Source: Nannochloropsis salina CCMP1776 (Eukaryota; Sar; Eustigmatophyceae; Eustigmatales; Monodopsidaceae). Taken from it: 64,000 bases of DNA. Within the stretch, counting starts at the first letter, position 1. Each line of letters opens with the position of its first letter. Positions 33,709 through 44,598 of this stretch are shown in pieces. The position numbers and the translations under genes are program-made. The stretch spans positions 153,800-217,799 of the forward strand of contig SDOX01000121.1 of NCBI GenBank assembly GCA_004565275.1, read 5' to 3'. The notes beneath the pieces are model-generated. The model worked only from the letters and a program-made list of their open reading frames with translations, was not told where the DNA came from and ran no database searches.

Positions 33709-36691
33709 TTATCCGACACAGTCCTCCCTGCTTTCCTCCCATGAAAGTCGGGCTATACCTGCATGCTCATGCCAGTGTTGTACTTCTGTCAATGGTAAGA
33801 TCAGTCGACCGGAATTGTAGGGCAGAGGCTGAGCGCGCAACGAGGGCAGGCAGGCCCTCCTCAGAAATTGCTGCACCGTCGCTTTCAAGCGTCCAGGACC
33901 AGTAATTATAACGATGAAGGCAGGCTGCGAGGCACTCAATCCTGGCAATGCTTTTGCGTCCTTTGTAAAGACAATCTCTCCCCAGGTCTCCAAAGACATG
34001 ACCAAGGCTAGCCTGGCCAGGGTGGGCCCCAGCCCGCGCAGCTCAAGGACGGCGGGGGCAGAGGCCTCGCCAATGGAAGGCAGTACCCCCGCCGCAACTC
34101 CATGCCCGTAAATTCGACGCAGGGTGTCTTTGTAGCCACGGGACGAGGGCCCGGGTTCAGAGGACCCCCGGGTCCCCGCAGGGCCGTCTGTGGCGTCGGG
34201 GAGGCTCAGCATGTAGCAGGCGTGTTCGTAGGTAGCCCGGGCAATGGGGACATTGGAGGCCATCAAGGCCGTGATCAACCGATAAGCTTCCTCTTGTCGC
34301 TCCATCCCCCCACCCGTGGAAGGGTGCATGGCGGCCAGTGCCCACAGACCCAGGGCCAAGTGCTCAGAGGAGAGGGTCGGGGGGGGGGAGGATAAAGCCC
34401 CGGTGTCGGGCTTCAGGACCGAGTCCACAACCGTCCGGGCCTCCGCGTACCGCCCAGCTCGTAGACATATCTCTGCTGCCGCCTGGGCCAATGCGGGGGT
34501 CAAGGGCTGTTGCCCTGCCCCTCCACCTTCTTCCCCCCCCCCCTTCCCCAAGTACTCCACCAGTTTCAAGCTTCCTTCCCAGGCCCCGTTCCGCCGGAAG
34601 GCCTGCAAAATGACCCAGTAGGTCTCCTCGTTTGCCCTAACCCCCGCCCGTTCCATGCGTCGCAGCAACCCTACCCCACGCTCCCATTCATCCCCGACAC
34701 AGCACGCACGGATCGCGGAGTTGAAACAGGCGAGGGAGGGCCCCCCTCCCGCCCCCCTCCCTCCCGCCCTCCCTCCCGCCCTCCCTCCCGCCCGTCCTCC
34801 TTCCGCAACCGGTCCAAGATCCCCAGCGCCTGTTGCCAATCTCCCCGGACAGCATGAGCGGCAAGCGCGGCCTCATGGATGCTGAGAGGGAGCCTCTCGC
34901 TGCTGCCGTCGCTGCCGCTGTTGCTGCTACGATGAGCAACCGAGGTGCCTTTCCTGCCTCCCTCCATCCCTCCCTCCACCAGGGCAAGAGCTTCGTTGTA
35001 AAGGAGCAGGGCTTCGGCGATCTCCCCCGCTACCACACTCGCCTGGATGGCGCGTGCGTACAAGAGGAGCATGGGCGGACGAAAGGACAGACTAGGGGGG
35101 GGGGAAGGGGAGGCACTGAGGGAGACGCTGGGCAAGACGCTCGGCCAGGGGCAGCAGGATCCACATGTACAGGAGCCATGGAAGCAGCAGCCATTTTGGC
35201 CTCTCCTAGGAGCAAGCGGAGGAAAGCCGCTGAGGGAAGCGCCTCCGCGGCCGTTTCCCACCCCTGGCTAGAAAGCAAGGCCGGAGGGTGGGATGGCAAA
35301 GCCCCTCCTTCCGCTGACCCAGTCGAGGCTTTTGGGGCAGACCCTCCCTTGCCGAGGGCGGACGTGGTTGGCGAAGGTGGTGGTGATGGTCGTGTGGGGG
35401 GGGCGGGTGGGGCGGGTCCCACCCCTGCTCCGCTTCCATGGGCCCGCTTCCGCGCCTCTCGCAGCACGGACAGGACCGTGACGCCCACTTGACTGAGGCA
35501 GGATGCCTCCAGGGCTCTTACTGACGTCCTACCCTCTTTATCTTGTCGTAACCTCCTTTGTTCACCCCCCTTGGCTGCCCCGGCCCCAGCAGAGGGAGGG
35601 AGAGAGGAGAGGAGACGACGCTGGCACGCCAGGCATGCGTCCATCGCCACATCCAGGACGGCAGGGCCCAAGCATTGTGGCTGTGTACATCGGAGCACTG
35701 CGAGGATTCGGCTTGCGTCGCCTGCGCCGGCACATACCTCCCACGCCGCCTCCGCTACCCTAACGTCCAGCAGGGCCAGGGCAGGGGCCGCTCCCTCCTT
35801 TCCCCCAGCCCCGCCTTTTCCCCCACCCTCCTGTCCTGCCTCTCCTGTGGACCCCACCACATTTCTGGAGAGAAGCTGGTCCAAGAAGGACAAGGCCGCT
35901 GGCCAGGCCCGGGCGGTGATGCAGGCCTTCAAGAAGGCGTGGCTCACCTCGCTTCCTACCCTCTCGAAGCCCCCGTACCCCTCCACCCCGTCACGTTCCC
36001 AAGCCTCGCTTCGTTTCCGTTCGCCAGTCAGGTCGTTGCCCCGGTATAAGCGTAGCACGACTTTTTCGGCCTCCACCCACCGACCCTCCCGACACTGGGC
36101 CAAGGCTGTCGCCCGCAAGGTCTCCACCGCGCCCTCCACTTCCCGAATGCGTAGGCGCAATTCCTCCTCTCCCCAAACCAATTGTCGTTGAGGACGAGTG
36201 ACACGATCTTTTTCAGTTAGTATGGCGGGAGGTGCGGGCGTGGGCGTGATAACAGCTCCGGCATGGGTAGAGCTGCTGAAGGTCCCTCCACTACCAGGTT
36301 TGGATCTACTGGGGGGGATGTGCATGCCGCCGCCACCCAAACTACCAGGAACAGCCGCAGCAGCCGCTGAGGCATGGATTGATAAATGGCTTGCTTCATG
36401 GTATCTGCTATTTCCGCAATCGTGTGCACTGCGTCTGGGGATCGATGGAATAGAATCAAGGGTGGAAGCAATGATCCCATCTGGGGTCGACCCTGGTCGC
36501 TTCATCAATCTCCGCCTTTTTGTAACTCCGTCGATATACGTTGTGCCACGAGGACAATACCACGGTACAAATGCCTGCATACCGCGTGGGAAGTGGAGAA
36601 ACAGAAGGGCCGCGGTCCCCCAAAGGCTATAAAGCCATATCGAGCTGGCATACCTCCTGGTCCAACCCCGTGGGGGGGAAAGCCTACGCAT
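33709..36691 (-). CDS. Pentatricopeptide (PPR) repeat protein, probably plastid-targeted
   Basis: The coding strand shows three blocks in different frames. Block 1 (36691 to about 35150) starts MRRLSPPRGWTRR and has a hydrophobic signal SIWLYSLWGTAALLFLHFP ending GMQAF, which fits a heterokont signal plus transit leader. It carries helical-repeat pieces (LRATALAQCREGRWVEAEKV, HAFLKACITARAWPAALSFL). Block 2 (about 35090-34760) reads LLLYARAIQASVVAGEIAEA and HEAALAAHAVRGDWQQALGI. Block 3 (about 34750-33709) reads ACFNSAIRACCVGDEWERGV then RANEETYWVILQAFRRNGAW, typical PPR helices, with a C-terminal region (SLETWGEIVFTKD...) that may be an SMR-like end. The block 1/2 change can be an intron (acceptor CCCCTAG near 35094). 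The block 2/3 change lies in a GGGC/GGGA run with no splice sites. PPR proteins bind organelle RNA for processing or editing. Confidence 0.65.
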
Positions 36692-37096
36692 CCTCCAAGC
36701 CACGCGTAAAATGTAAACAATGACGGCCACTTCACCCCCACATGAGCCGTATGCCTGCCTATGCAGTGAAATAGAATGGATGTGATTGGTAAAGTTGTAG
36801 GGAACGATCCGTGGCCGGCTTATATTCCAGGGGTGCCTCCCGAGCGCGAGCTTTAAGTGCTTTGTTGCCACGCTGGCATCGCTACTGCCTCCCATTGAGC
36901 GAGATGTGAAGCTAGTCTGGCACGATGTTGGGCCAATACCATTGCCAACGTAGCATTTTTTGCAATTTAAATTCACCTCTGATATTGCTTATTAATTTTG
37001 TGAGTCGTTTGTTTCAAAGTTCGCAACTTTCCCCTCCGATAGCGCCTTCATCAACGCCTTCATGTCATCCTTTTCCCCCTTGCACAGGGACCTGAA
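36692..37096. other. Divergent promoter region
   Basis: About 400 bp between the likely PPR start (-) and the pyrophosphokinase start (+). The PPR frame stays open upstream to a Met at 36976, so that longer start cannot be excluded. The part next to the + strand gene is AT-rich. Confidence 0.4.
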
Positions 37097-38485
37097 GTGA
37101 TGTATCGTTACGTTTTCCGCCAGCCTATATTCGCCCTGGGCGTGCTAGGTGCCAGTATTGTAAATGTCGGGGACACAAGTGAAAACAGCAAGCATCCTCA
37201 TCGTCCTTTAACCTCAGAGCGGCGTAGCTCGCCCCTCTTCCCCCTGCGGAGAACCGCTTTGATGAAGGGAGCAGAGGCGGCCACCGCCGACGGAAGCCAG
37301 CCAGTCGATGAGTATGGGGATCACCACGGAGCGGGACAGGATGGGGGCGATAATGCGAGTTTTTGGTGGCAACAAAGACCGCGGGTAAGCCTCTGCTTCT
37401 TTTTCCTTGTAATATTATTCGTCTTTAGTATGGCCCTATGGCGCCTCAGACCAGCTTGTCCCCGTTCTCCTTGACTTGATGAGCCCCCCCACACCCTAAA
37501 ACGTGACAAATACACAATAAGATAACGGCGTCGGGGGACACGTGGCACGTTTGCTTCGCGGTGCATGTCTTTTTGACACTCATCCTATAAATACCCCTCC
37601 ACTGTCCCCGCCTCCCTCTCTCTCCCTTCCCGCAACTCCCTCCCCCCTCAGCTTCGACACGAATGCACGCAAGAAGGTAAATTTGTGAAGGGCTGCCACG
37701 AGCTGAAAATCTTCAGCGGCCGTTCTCACCCGGGTCTGGCGGAGGAGGTGGGAAAGATCTTGGGCGTGGCGCCTGGGAAGGCTGTGGTGGGGGCGTTCGC
37801 GGACGGCGAGACGCAGATCCAGGTAGAGGGAGGGAGGGAGGGAGGAAGGGAGGGAGGAAAGGGTCAAGGAAGTCTAGGGAGGTGGTAACGGCGAGGGGCC
37901 AGCGTCGGCAGTGTTCCCCCTTGGTCTAGCTCTGCCTCATCCTCCCTCTCTCCCTCCCTCCCTCCCTCCCTCCCGCCCTCCCTCCCTAACTCCTTTTAGC
38001 CAACACCCTGGTTCGTGTCGCCCAAGTCTGCAAGGCCTCCGGGGCCAAGGATGTGTACATCTTTGCCAGCCACGGCCTGTTCACGCAGGACGCGCTCCGA
38101 AAAATTGAGGAATGCGCCGAGATCAAGCAGGTGGGGAGGGAGGGCGGGAGGGAGGGCGGGAGCGAGGGCGGAAGGGCGGGAGGTTGCCAGAGGCACCGCG
38201 GGCTCCAAACGTCTGGATCGATCCTTTCCCTCCCATGCAGCCTCCCTGCTTCCCTCCATCCCTCTCTTCCTCCTTGCCTTGTTCATGCTCCCCTCTTCTC
38301 GCGCCCTGTTCCCCCTCTTGGTCGCACTCCCCACGGAGATGTCTCAACGGCCACGCCCTTCCTCCCTCCCTCCCTTGCTCCTTCCCCTCCCTCCCTTGCT
38401 TCTTCTCCCGACAGGTCGTCACGACAAACACCATTCCCTTGCCGGACTGGTATGCGGGCAAGAAAGTCATCCAACTCTCGGTCGC
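37097..38485 (+). pseudogene. Ribose-phosphate pyrophosphokinase, middle exons missing
   Basis: PRPP synthetase makes PRPP from ribose-5-phosphate and ATP. Exon 37097-37384 encodes a leader (MMYRYVFRQPIFALGVLGAS...). Exon 37652-37822 gives ELKIFSGRSHPGLAEEVGKI ... VVGAFADGETQIQ, the N-terminal motif of the family. Exon 38000-38130 gives NTLVRVAQVCKASGAKDVYI-FASHGLF, and exon 38415-38485 VVTTNTIPLPDW ... VIQLSV, both from the C-terminal third. About 170 residues (ATP loop, catalytic Lys/Arg flap, PRPP-loop Asp cluster) have no counterpart in the 177 bp between 37822 and 38000. The flanking exon phases also disagree (phase 0 donor, phase 1 acceptor). The break lies between a GGGA tract and a CCCT tract, 0.9 kb from the N gap. 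An assembly collapse is the simplest reading and a damaged gene copy the alternative, so 'pseudogene' here means broken as assembled. Confidence 0.7.
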
Positions 38486-38612
38486 GTGAGTACCTCTTTC
38501 CCTCCCTCTCGCCCGCCCTCCGTCCCTTCTCGCTCCTCTCCCCTCCCGGACTCGATGCCCCTCCCTCCGCCCCCTCCCTCCCTCCCTCCCTCCCTCCCCC
38601 TTTCCGTCCCAG

Positions 38613-38714
38613 GCGGCCGCGTCACGGGCAGTGTGAGCAAGAAAACCTCCATCCTCCTGACAGGGTCCCATCTGGAGGACGGGCGGGAGGTGCAGGCGGG
38701 CCGGAAGTACAAGG
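38613..38714 (+). CDS. RFC1-like BRCT exon, cut by the assembly gap
   Basis: After a CCCT tract ending GTCCCAG, one frame reads GRVTGSVSKKTSILLTGSHL then EDGREVQAGRKYK and runs into the N gap. This is the GG(R/K)VTGSVSKKT signature of the BRCT domain of replication factor C large subunit, with the LEDGR...GSKYK variation I associate with RFC1 homologues. RFC1 is part of the PCNA clamp loader. The exon needs a phase-1 donor, while the preceding pyrophosphokinase exon ends in phase 2, so the two do not belong to one transcript. It is probably a fragment of another gene brought here by misassembly, or the remains of a gene hidden in the gap. Confidence 0.6.
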
Positions 38715-38814
38715 NNNNNNNNNNNNNNNNNNNNNNNNNNNNNNNNNNNNNNNNNNNNNNNNNNNNNNNNNNNNNNNNNNNNNNNNNNNNNNNNNNNNNN
38801 NNNNNNNNNNNNNN
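38715..38814. other. Assembly gap (100 N)
   Basis: Exactly 100 N, the conventional length for a gap of unknown size. Coding sequence abuts it on the left (BRCT exon) and probably on the right. Confidence 1.
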
Positions 38815-38951
38815 GAAGAGGCCTACGTGCCCGGTAGGAGGGAGGGAGGGAGGGAGGGAGGGGAGGGGGGGGGAAGGGGGTGGGGGTGGACGCTGTTGTT
38901 GTCTTACGCTTGTCTTACCATTCTTGCATAGATCCGGAGGCCTCTACATAG
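38815..38951 (+). CDS. Possible 3' end of a gene beginning in the gap
   Basis: The frame EEAYVP runs from the gap to a donor G|GTAGGA at 38834. A GGGA-rich intron ends at TTGCATAG (38931), and a short exon then gives DPEAST and a TAG stop. Splice signals and phase agree, but only about 12 residues are visible. It could be the tail of the gene holding the BRCT exon or of something unrelated. Confidence 0.3.
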
Positions 38952-39686
38952 CCCATGGCGAGGAAAACGGAGAGGAAAGGGGGAAGAGAGAGGAGGGGAA
39001 AAGGACGTCGTTCCTCCATGGGAGGGAAAGAAGGGGGGAACGAGCCGAGGAGGATATGACCACGAACCACGCAGTGGATGCACTGGGCGGAGGAAAAAGT
39101 GGGGAGTGCGGGGAGGGAGCAGGCAGGTGGGGGGAGGAAACGAGGCAAGGCGTCACTGGGATGGCCGGAATCCCCTGGAAAGGCAAGGGGGTGGCGGGTA
39201 AGGAGGTGGAGACACCGGCAAGAAAGCACGCACGGGCGCAACCAAATTGAATTAAAAACCACAGGAACAAAGCTCCTTGACGTGCAGATGGAGGGATCTC
39301 GTCTTCATTCTCTTGTGTACGAGGAAAGTGGAATGGATCAGGGAGACTAGCTGTAGGCTCCCTTCCCTCTCTCCCCAAGCACCTTCTATCCTACTCCATT
39401 GCTGCCATTCTTTCTGGAAGGGAGCATGTCTTCTATCTTGCGGACGAAATTCCACCCCCCCCCCTACGTCCCTTGATGTCCTGTTGCGTCAAAATTGTTG
39501 CCCTTTTTGGCACAGCACACAGCATATACATACCCACAGACCGGCCAATTCTTGGCCGCCTCCTCCCCGTCGCCGTGCTCTTCCCAAACCTTGTTCTTTC
39601 CTTCTCTCCATCCCTTCCTCCCTCCCTCCCTCCCTCCCTCCTTTCCTCCCTCCCTACTTCCCTCCTTCCCTCCTTCCCTCCCTCCT
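38952..39686. other. Spacer between convergent 3' ends
   Basis: About 735 bp with Gly/Arg/Glu-type open frames produced by purine-rich sequence and a (CCCT)n tract at about 39607-39688 ending at the lipase stop codon. No gene seen. Confidence 0.5.
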
Positions 39687-42328
39687 CTAGCTATACTCGT
39701 GGAGCAGCTTGACCAACTCAGGGAAGACGTTGTCTTTGGCGGTGTCGGCCCATATCATGTCCAAGTGCTCGTACTCCGGTTCCATGTGCCAGCGGATGCA
39801 AGCAGGGAGCACGTCCCTACGCAGGCGAAAGGAAGCGGGAGGGAGGGAGGGAGGGAGGGAGAGGGGAAGGGTGGGAAGGAAGGTCGGAGAGACTGAGGGT
39901 GCGCTTCCGCGGCCTCCAGCCAGTCTTCACCCTAACCGGATGATCCTCGAGGCAGCAGGCTCCTGATTCGCCCTCCCACTGCCGTGCCCCTCCCTCACAC
40001 CTTTCCTTCTCCCTACCTGAGTGCAGATATGTCGATGACCGTGTCTTTCCCCCCGTAGAACACCGCCACGGGCACACGGAGCCGTTTGAGGTCGTATTCC
40101 ACAGGGACCCTGGAGAGGAAGGAAAAGGCAAGGAGGGCAGACGGGAGGGAGTGCCCCAGGAGGAGAGGAAGCAAGCGAAGGGTCAGGGCCGGAAAAGAGT
40201 GTTTGGGACATGGGAAGGAAGGAGGGAGGGAGGGAGAAAGGAAGGGGGGGAAGGTGCAGGTGGTACCGGTTCCTGTTCGAGTCGTCGGAGTAGAAGGCCA
40301 AACGCCGAAGCCGAATCAGTTGGAACCATTGGACAACGGTCTTGACGGAGGCATAGGAAAAAATGTGCTGATACAGGCCCACCTTGCGCGCCGCCGACAC
40401 CTGAGAGTTCGACCACTGAGGACGGGGGGGAGGGCGGGAAAGAGGGCGGGGGGCAGGGTGGGAAGGAGGGAGGATGTGTCAGAAGGCGACAAGCGCGTTT
40501 TTCTTACGTTCGTCTGTCTTCCCTACTACGTCCCCTCCCCCGAAATAGACCCACATTGAAGAGAAAATCCGTGGCACGGTCGACCGTCCACACAAAGAGC
40601 TGAGGGGACATTATCTGGTCGAAAGGGGAGGGTGGAGGAGGAAGGTGCGTAAGAGAGGTGAAGATGTACACCTAGAAACAACCGCATGCCCAAACCGTAC
40701 GCCTTCGTTTCCCTCCGCATTCCCCCTCTCCCTTCTTCCCTCTCTCCCGTCCTCCCTCCCTCCCTCCCGCCCTTCCCCCACCTTCATCCACATTAGGGTC
40801 GAGCTCAGCATGGAGTGGCGACCGAAAACCAAGTAAATGAACCGAGGGTTGCTTTCCACCAAAGCGGACAAGTAGGAAGACGACAAGCCTTTCGCCCGGG
40901 GGGGGGCCGCCAGGGCGAGGAAGAGGGAGACCTTTTTGGCCATGGCTAGGTCGGTCGTGAAGGCCGCGAAGGCTTGTGCAGATCCCTGGCTGAAGCTGTG
41001 GGGGTTGGGTGCAGGGTCCGGAAACATGGAAGGATTATTTTTTGGTGGGAAATCAGTGGGTATAGAGGACGGCCGCAGGCGTGTGTGCATAAAGGCAACG
41101 CCTGGCGCCCATTGGCCAGCGACAGCCCGAGGGTAGAAAGCCCTTGGCCATACCTTGCACCGCCCACCCTCCCTTCTTCCCTCCCTGTCTCCCTCCCTCC
41201 CTCCTTCTCTACCGCCCCACCCACCCGACGTAAGCAAGCTTCTCCTGACCCGTGGCACGAAGCACGTAGTCAACCATGGCGGGCACGTCGAAGCGCGCGA
41301 GTTCGTCGATGGAGAAATTCCAGTACGCGTCTTGGGAGGGAGAGAGGGAGACGTGCTTGTGGCTGTACCGGTTGCCTCGGTTGTTGCCTGTGGACAGGCG
41401 GACAGCCAGGGGCGGGTGGGGGAAGGGCGGAAGAAGGCGCAAATGAATGGGCCTCGGACTCACCGCGTTGTCACCCTCCCCTTCCCTCACGTCCCGTGAG
41501 CCTCATCCCCATTGCCTTCTCCTTCCTTCCTCCAGACTCACCCAGCCACACGTCAAAGCCGGCCTTGGCCAGAACCAGGGCCAAGGAATGCTCTTCTCCT
41601 CCGCACAAAAAGGACTCGGAATCCTGCATGAGCGCGTGCACCATTAAGAGAGGGGGCCGTCCAGGAGTCAAGGGCGTGACCGCATTGCTCTCCGTGCCAG
41701 TCACCGTCGGCACGGCGGCGGAGGGCAAGGCAGGGGCCACGGCCGGCGCCGCGGCGGACCCGGGGCCCTTGGAGAAGAAGGAGGACGTGGGGATGTGTTG
41801 TTGCAAGGACTGGCTCCCTCCCCCGGATTTTCGGCCGTTGCTTTCCCCCGAGACCTTGCGCCAGCTCCGCCCTCGCTGCGGCCCCCGGTCTTCCACATAG
41901 GTCTCGCTCGTACTGCTGCTCGTGGCTTGCCCCGGTGCCCCGGGCCCGTCCTGTCCCGACGTTTTCGGGACCAAGCGATGCAGTACTAACACAAAGCCGT
42001 CACGGGTCAGGGCCGTATGCGTCTCCAAGATAAATGGTGTCCCTTCCACCAAGGATTCTGCGAGCAAGCGTTCTCGATTCCCATTTGGGCTGGCTTTCCC
42101 GGCTGAACCCGGCGCGGCACCGCCCAACTGGTAAGAAAACCAGGATTGTAGGCCTTGGGACGCCAGGTAAAATCGATCCAAGAGGGCAGGGAATGGAAAG
42201 TATGCATAAACTGTCACAATGAAAAAGCCAACGGCCTTGGCCGCGGTCAGAAAACACACGAGGTACAAAAGATGGGCCCAGTCAACGAGAACATCCGTGT
42301 AGACCATTGTCTCCGAGTGTGGTCGCAA
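39687..42328 (-). CDS. Acid-lipase family alpha/beta hydrolase
   Basis: Seven exons (complement of 41542-42328, 41225-41387, 40782-40995, 40555-40614, 40267-40415, 40017-40109, 39687-39816) with matching GT-AG phases give 531 residues. Met8 (42307) is an alternative start. The N-terminal hydrophobic stretch (LLYLVCFLTAAKAVGFFIVT, about 20-40) is a likely membrane anchor. Family landmarks are: LAKAGFDVWLG-NNRGNRYSHKH (lysosomal lipase 'GNTWSR.HK'); YWNFSIDELARFDVPAMVDY; the nucleophile elbow YVGFSQGSAQAF made by the exon 2/3 joint (G-x-S-x-G); the acid FYGGKDTVID; and the His in EYEHLDMIWADTA. The triad is complete. These enzymes hydrolyse sterol esters or triacylglycerols. An unusual Ser/Pro/Gly-rich insert of about 80 residues lies in exon 1 before LLMVHALMQDSESFL. 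Lipid-droplet or ER location is inference. Confidence 0.93.
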
Positions 42329-43475
42329 CAGGTGTAAGTAGAGAATCAGTGGCTTGAATGATGCAGATGGGCGAGCGCGAGCATGTGTATGCGTTCGTGT
42401 CTGAGGAAAAGGGTGGATGTCATCTTTAGTGGCAGACCAGTAAATGTTGGATCACGATTACTAGCAGCAGATTCAAGGGAGTTCTCTAACGGGGAAAACC
42501 AAGGGATGTAGCGGGCATTCGCGACGATTTTTACAAGTCGTGTTGTCACAAGGAGAGTTTGTTCTTCGTCTTGTTGCCCAAGTGTCTTCTCCCCTGACCG
42601 CATCGAGCAGGTTACTCAACTCACCCGTCCCCCTCCGTCACGGGCGAGGCGGGAAGAAATGTTGTGCGAGTGATCGCGTGAACGTTCCGTCCATGCCGGA
42701 CCCTCTCGCGGATTATATATCGTGCGGCGAGCAGCAAGTATCTGCAGCTAGCGGGCAGCACGGATCTGTTCTTCGCTTGAGGGTGCAACGCATCGTTTAG
42801 ACCTCTACAAAACAAAGCGTCTCCACAGTCTCTGGACGTACTTTGTGCATTTGGATCAATAAAATTACGCGTCTTGGGCCCAACCATGCACCGTGTTGCC
42901 ACCAACTTGCTATTTTTCTTTTTCACGTCCACGACTTGAGGCATAAAGCGATGAATCGAACAGCTCGGAACGGCTTATTGAGCCGCAAATCCCGCATTTA
43001 TGTCCTGTGATACACGAGTACCCATCACTGAGCCCTCCATCACTCCATGCCATGCACGTATATCTAATTGAAACACCTCTGGGAGGTGGGTTGTCGCAGG
43101 GGGAGCGGGCGCTTATTTAGGTTTTTTGAATGGAATCAAGCGCGTGGAACGTTATTCGTTCCTTGAGGCGGATCCATTTGCTTGTTGCCTATCGCCCGTA
43201 CCGCTTTTTTCTTTTTTAAGAACGCTTTGAGCTTTCCACTGGTTTGTACTCCACAACTTGACCATATCATGTGCGGCATATTATCTATTGACGCCAAGTA
43301 TCTGCGCTGTCTGAATATGTGTATAATAGATGTGAATAGTGTCAGTGGCCTTGTAAAGGTAGCCTTCCATGCTCCAGGATCCCGTCTACCATCGGTACGT
43401 GCTTTCCTGATCTATTCTAATCCGTTCCTCACCTGCGTGTATAACCTCACACAGATTAGTTCTCTCACTAAAATT
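42329..43475. other. Divergent promoter region, lipase and LHC genes
   Basis: About 1.15 kb between two divergent starts, so it should carry both promoters. No coding potential recognised. A TATATAT-like stretch occurs near 42714-42720; I cannot assign it to either gene. Confidence 0.5.
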
Positions 43476-44598
43476 ATGAAGCTCTTGTCTTTCGCTTGCC
43501 TCATCGGCGCCGCTGCTGCCTTTGTGCCCCTCATGCCCGCCACGACTCGTACCCGCGGCGCTGTCTCCATGATGGCTGAGAAGTCCAAATCCATCCCTTT
43601 TTTGCCCCGCCCGCCTGCGCTGGACGGCACTGCCGCGGGAGATGTGGGCTTTGACCCGGTCGGGTTCACAAGCTGGCTGCCCTTGGCGTACTTGCAGGAG
43701 GCCGAGATCAAGCACTGCCGCATCGCCATGTTGGCAACCCTCGGGTGGATTGTCGCGGATTTTGTCCACCTCCCAGGTGCGTGACTGTGCCCGCCGATTT
43801 TTTGGATATATAGAGCTGAAGCAATATGGTCTAGAATGGGGAGGCTACATTTGAAATCGCAGATTGGATGGAGATGGGGCGTCACGGAGTACGCGACGGA
43901 AACCCATGTCCCTCTCCTTCAAGATGGGTGACTTCCGTTTCCCTATTGTTGACGCATTTCCCACACCTCTCGCTATCCCCCTAACCAGGCGATGTCCACG
44001 CTGTCAGCTCCCTGGCCGCCCACGACGTGGCTGTAAAGTCGGGCGCCCTCGCCCAAATCCTGATCTGGACCTCCATCGCGGAAGCGATCTCCGTCATTGC
44101 CATCTCTCAGATGCTCGAGGGTTCTGGCCGACAGGTATCTTTTACTTTCCCTCATCATCTCGCATCCGTGTTCGTATCGGACATGGTCCCCAGTGGACGG
44201 GTTCAGCGTCAGCTTTATCTTTTGTGTCTGTCCGCATGTTTCTGTAGACTTCTTTGCACCCACTCGTACCCTCTCTTACATTCCTGGCATCGTTTCTTCT
44301 GTATGAATAGCCCGGTGACTTCAAGTTCGATCCCCTGGGTTTTGCCAAAGACGAGCAGACTCTGAAGAAGCTGCAGCTGAACGAGCTCAAGAATGGACGT
44401 TTGGCCATGGTAAGTCTCGTAGCAAGGCGCAGTGATTCTTTCGAACGCACGATATTTTGCAAGGTTTCCTCTCTTGGTGGCACGAAAGTAGGTACTAAAT
44501 AATAGATGACTGAACGCTGTCTCTTTTACGCACAGCTCGCCTTCTCTGGCATTGTCACCCAAGCCGCCCTGACCGGCCACTCCTTCCCGTACATGTAA
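43476..44598 (+). CDS. Light-harvesting chlorophyll-binding protein (LHC superfamily)
   Basis: Four exons (43476-43776, 43989-44134, 44311-44409, 44536-44598), all in phase, give 202 residues, the normal length. The leader [20 protein letters not shown] has the heterokont A-F site (AAAF), then a short transit peptide to about residue 35. The first LHC helix is [19 protein letters not shown], with chlorophyll-binding Glu and His, and Cys where Gly is common. The third is [20 protein letters not shown] with Glu/Asn/Arg, and the protein ends in GHSFPYM. Between them a hydrophobic helix ([20 protein letters not shown]) is the second membrane span. GFDPVGF and [11 protein letters not shown] are the usual pre-helix turns. 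It binds chlorophyll a and xanthophylls in the thylakoid. I cannot assign the subclade (VCP/Lhcf or Lhcr-like) from sequence alone. Confidence 0.95.

Noticed and set aside
38015-39250. A continuous frame of about 400 codons across the N gap
   Set aside because: It is repeat-driven, runs through N, and is out of frame with the recognisable pyrophosphokinase exons. It does share the BRCT frame for a short part, which is annotated separately.
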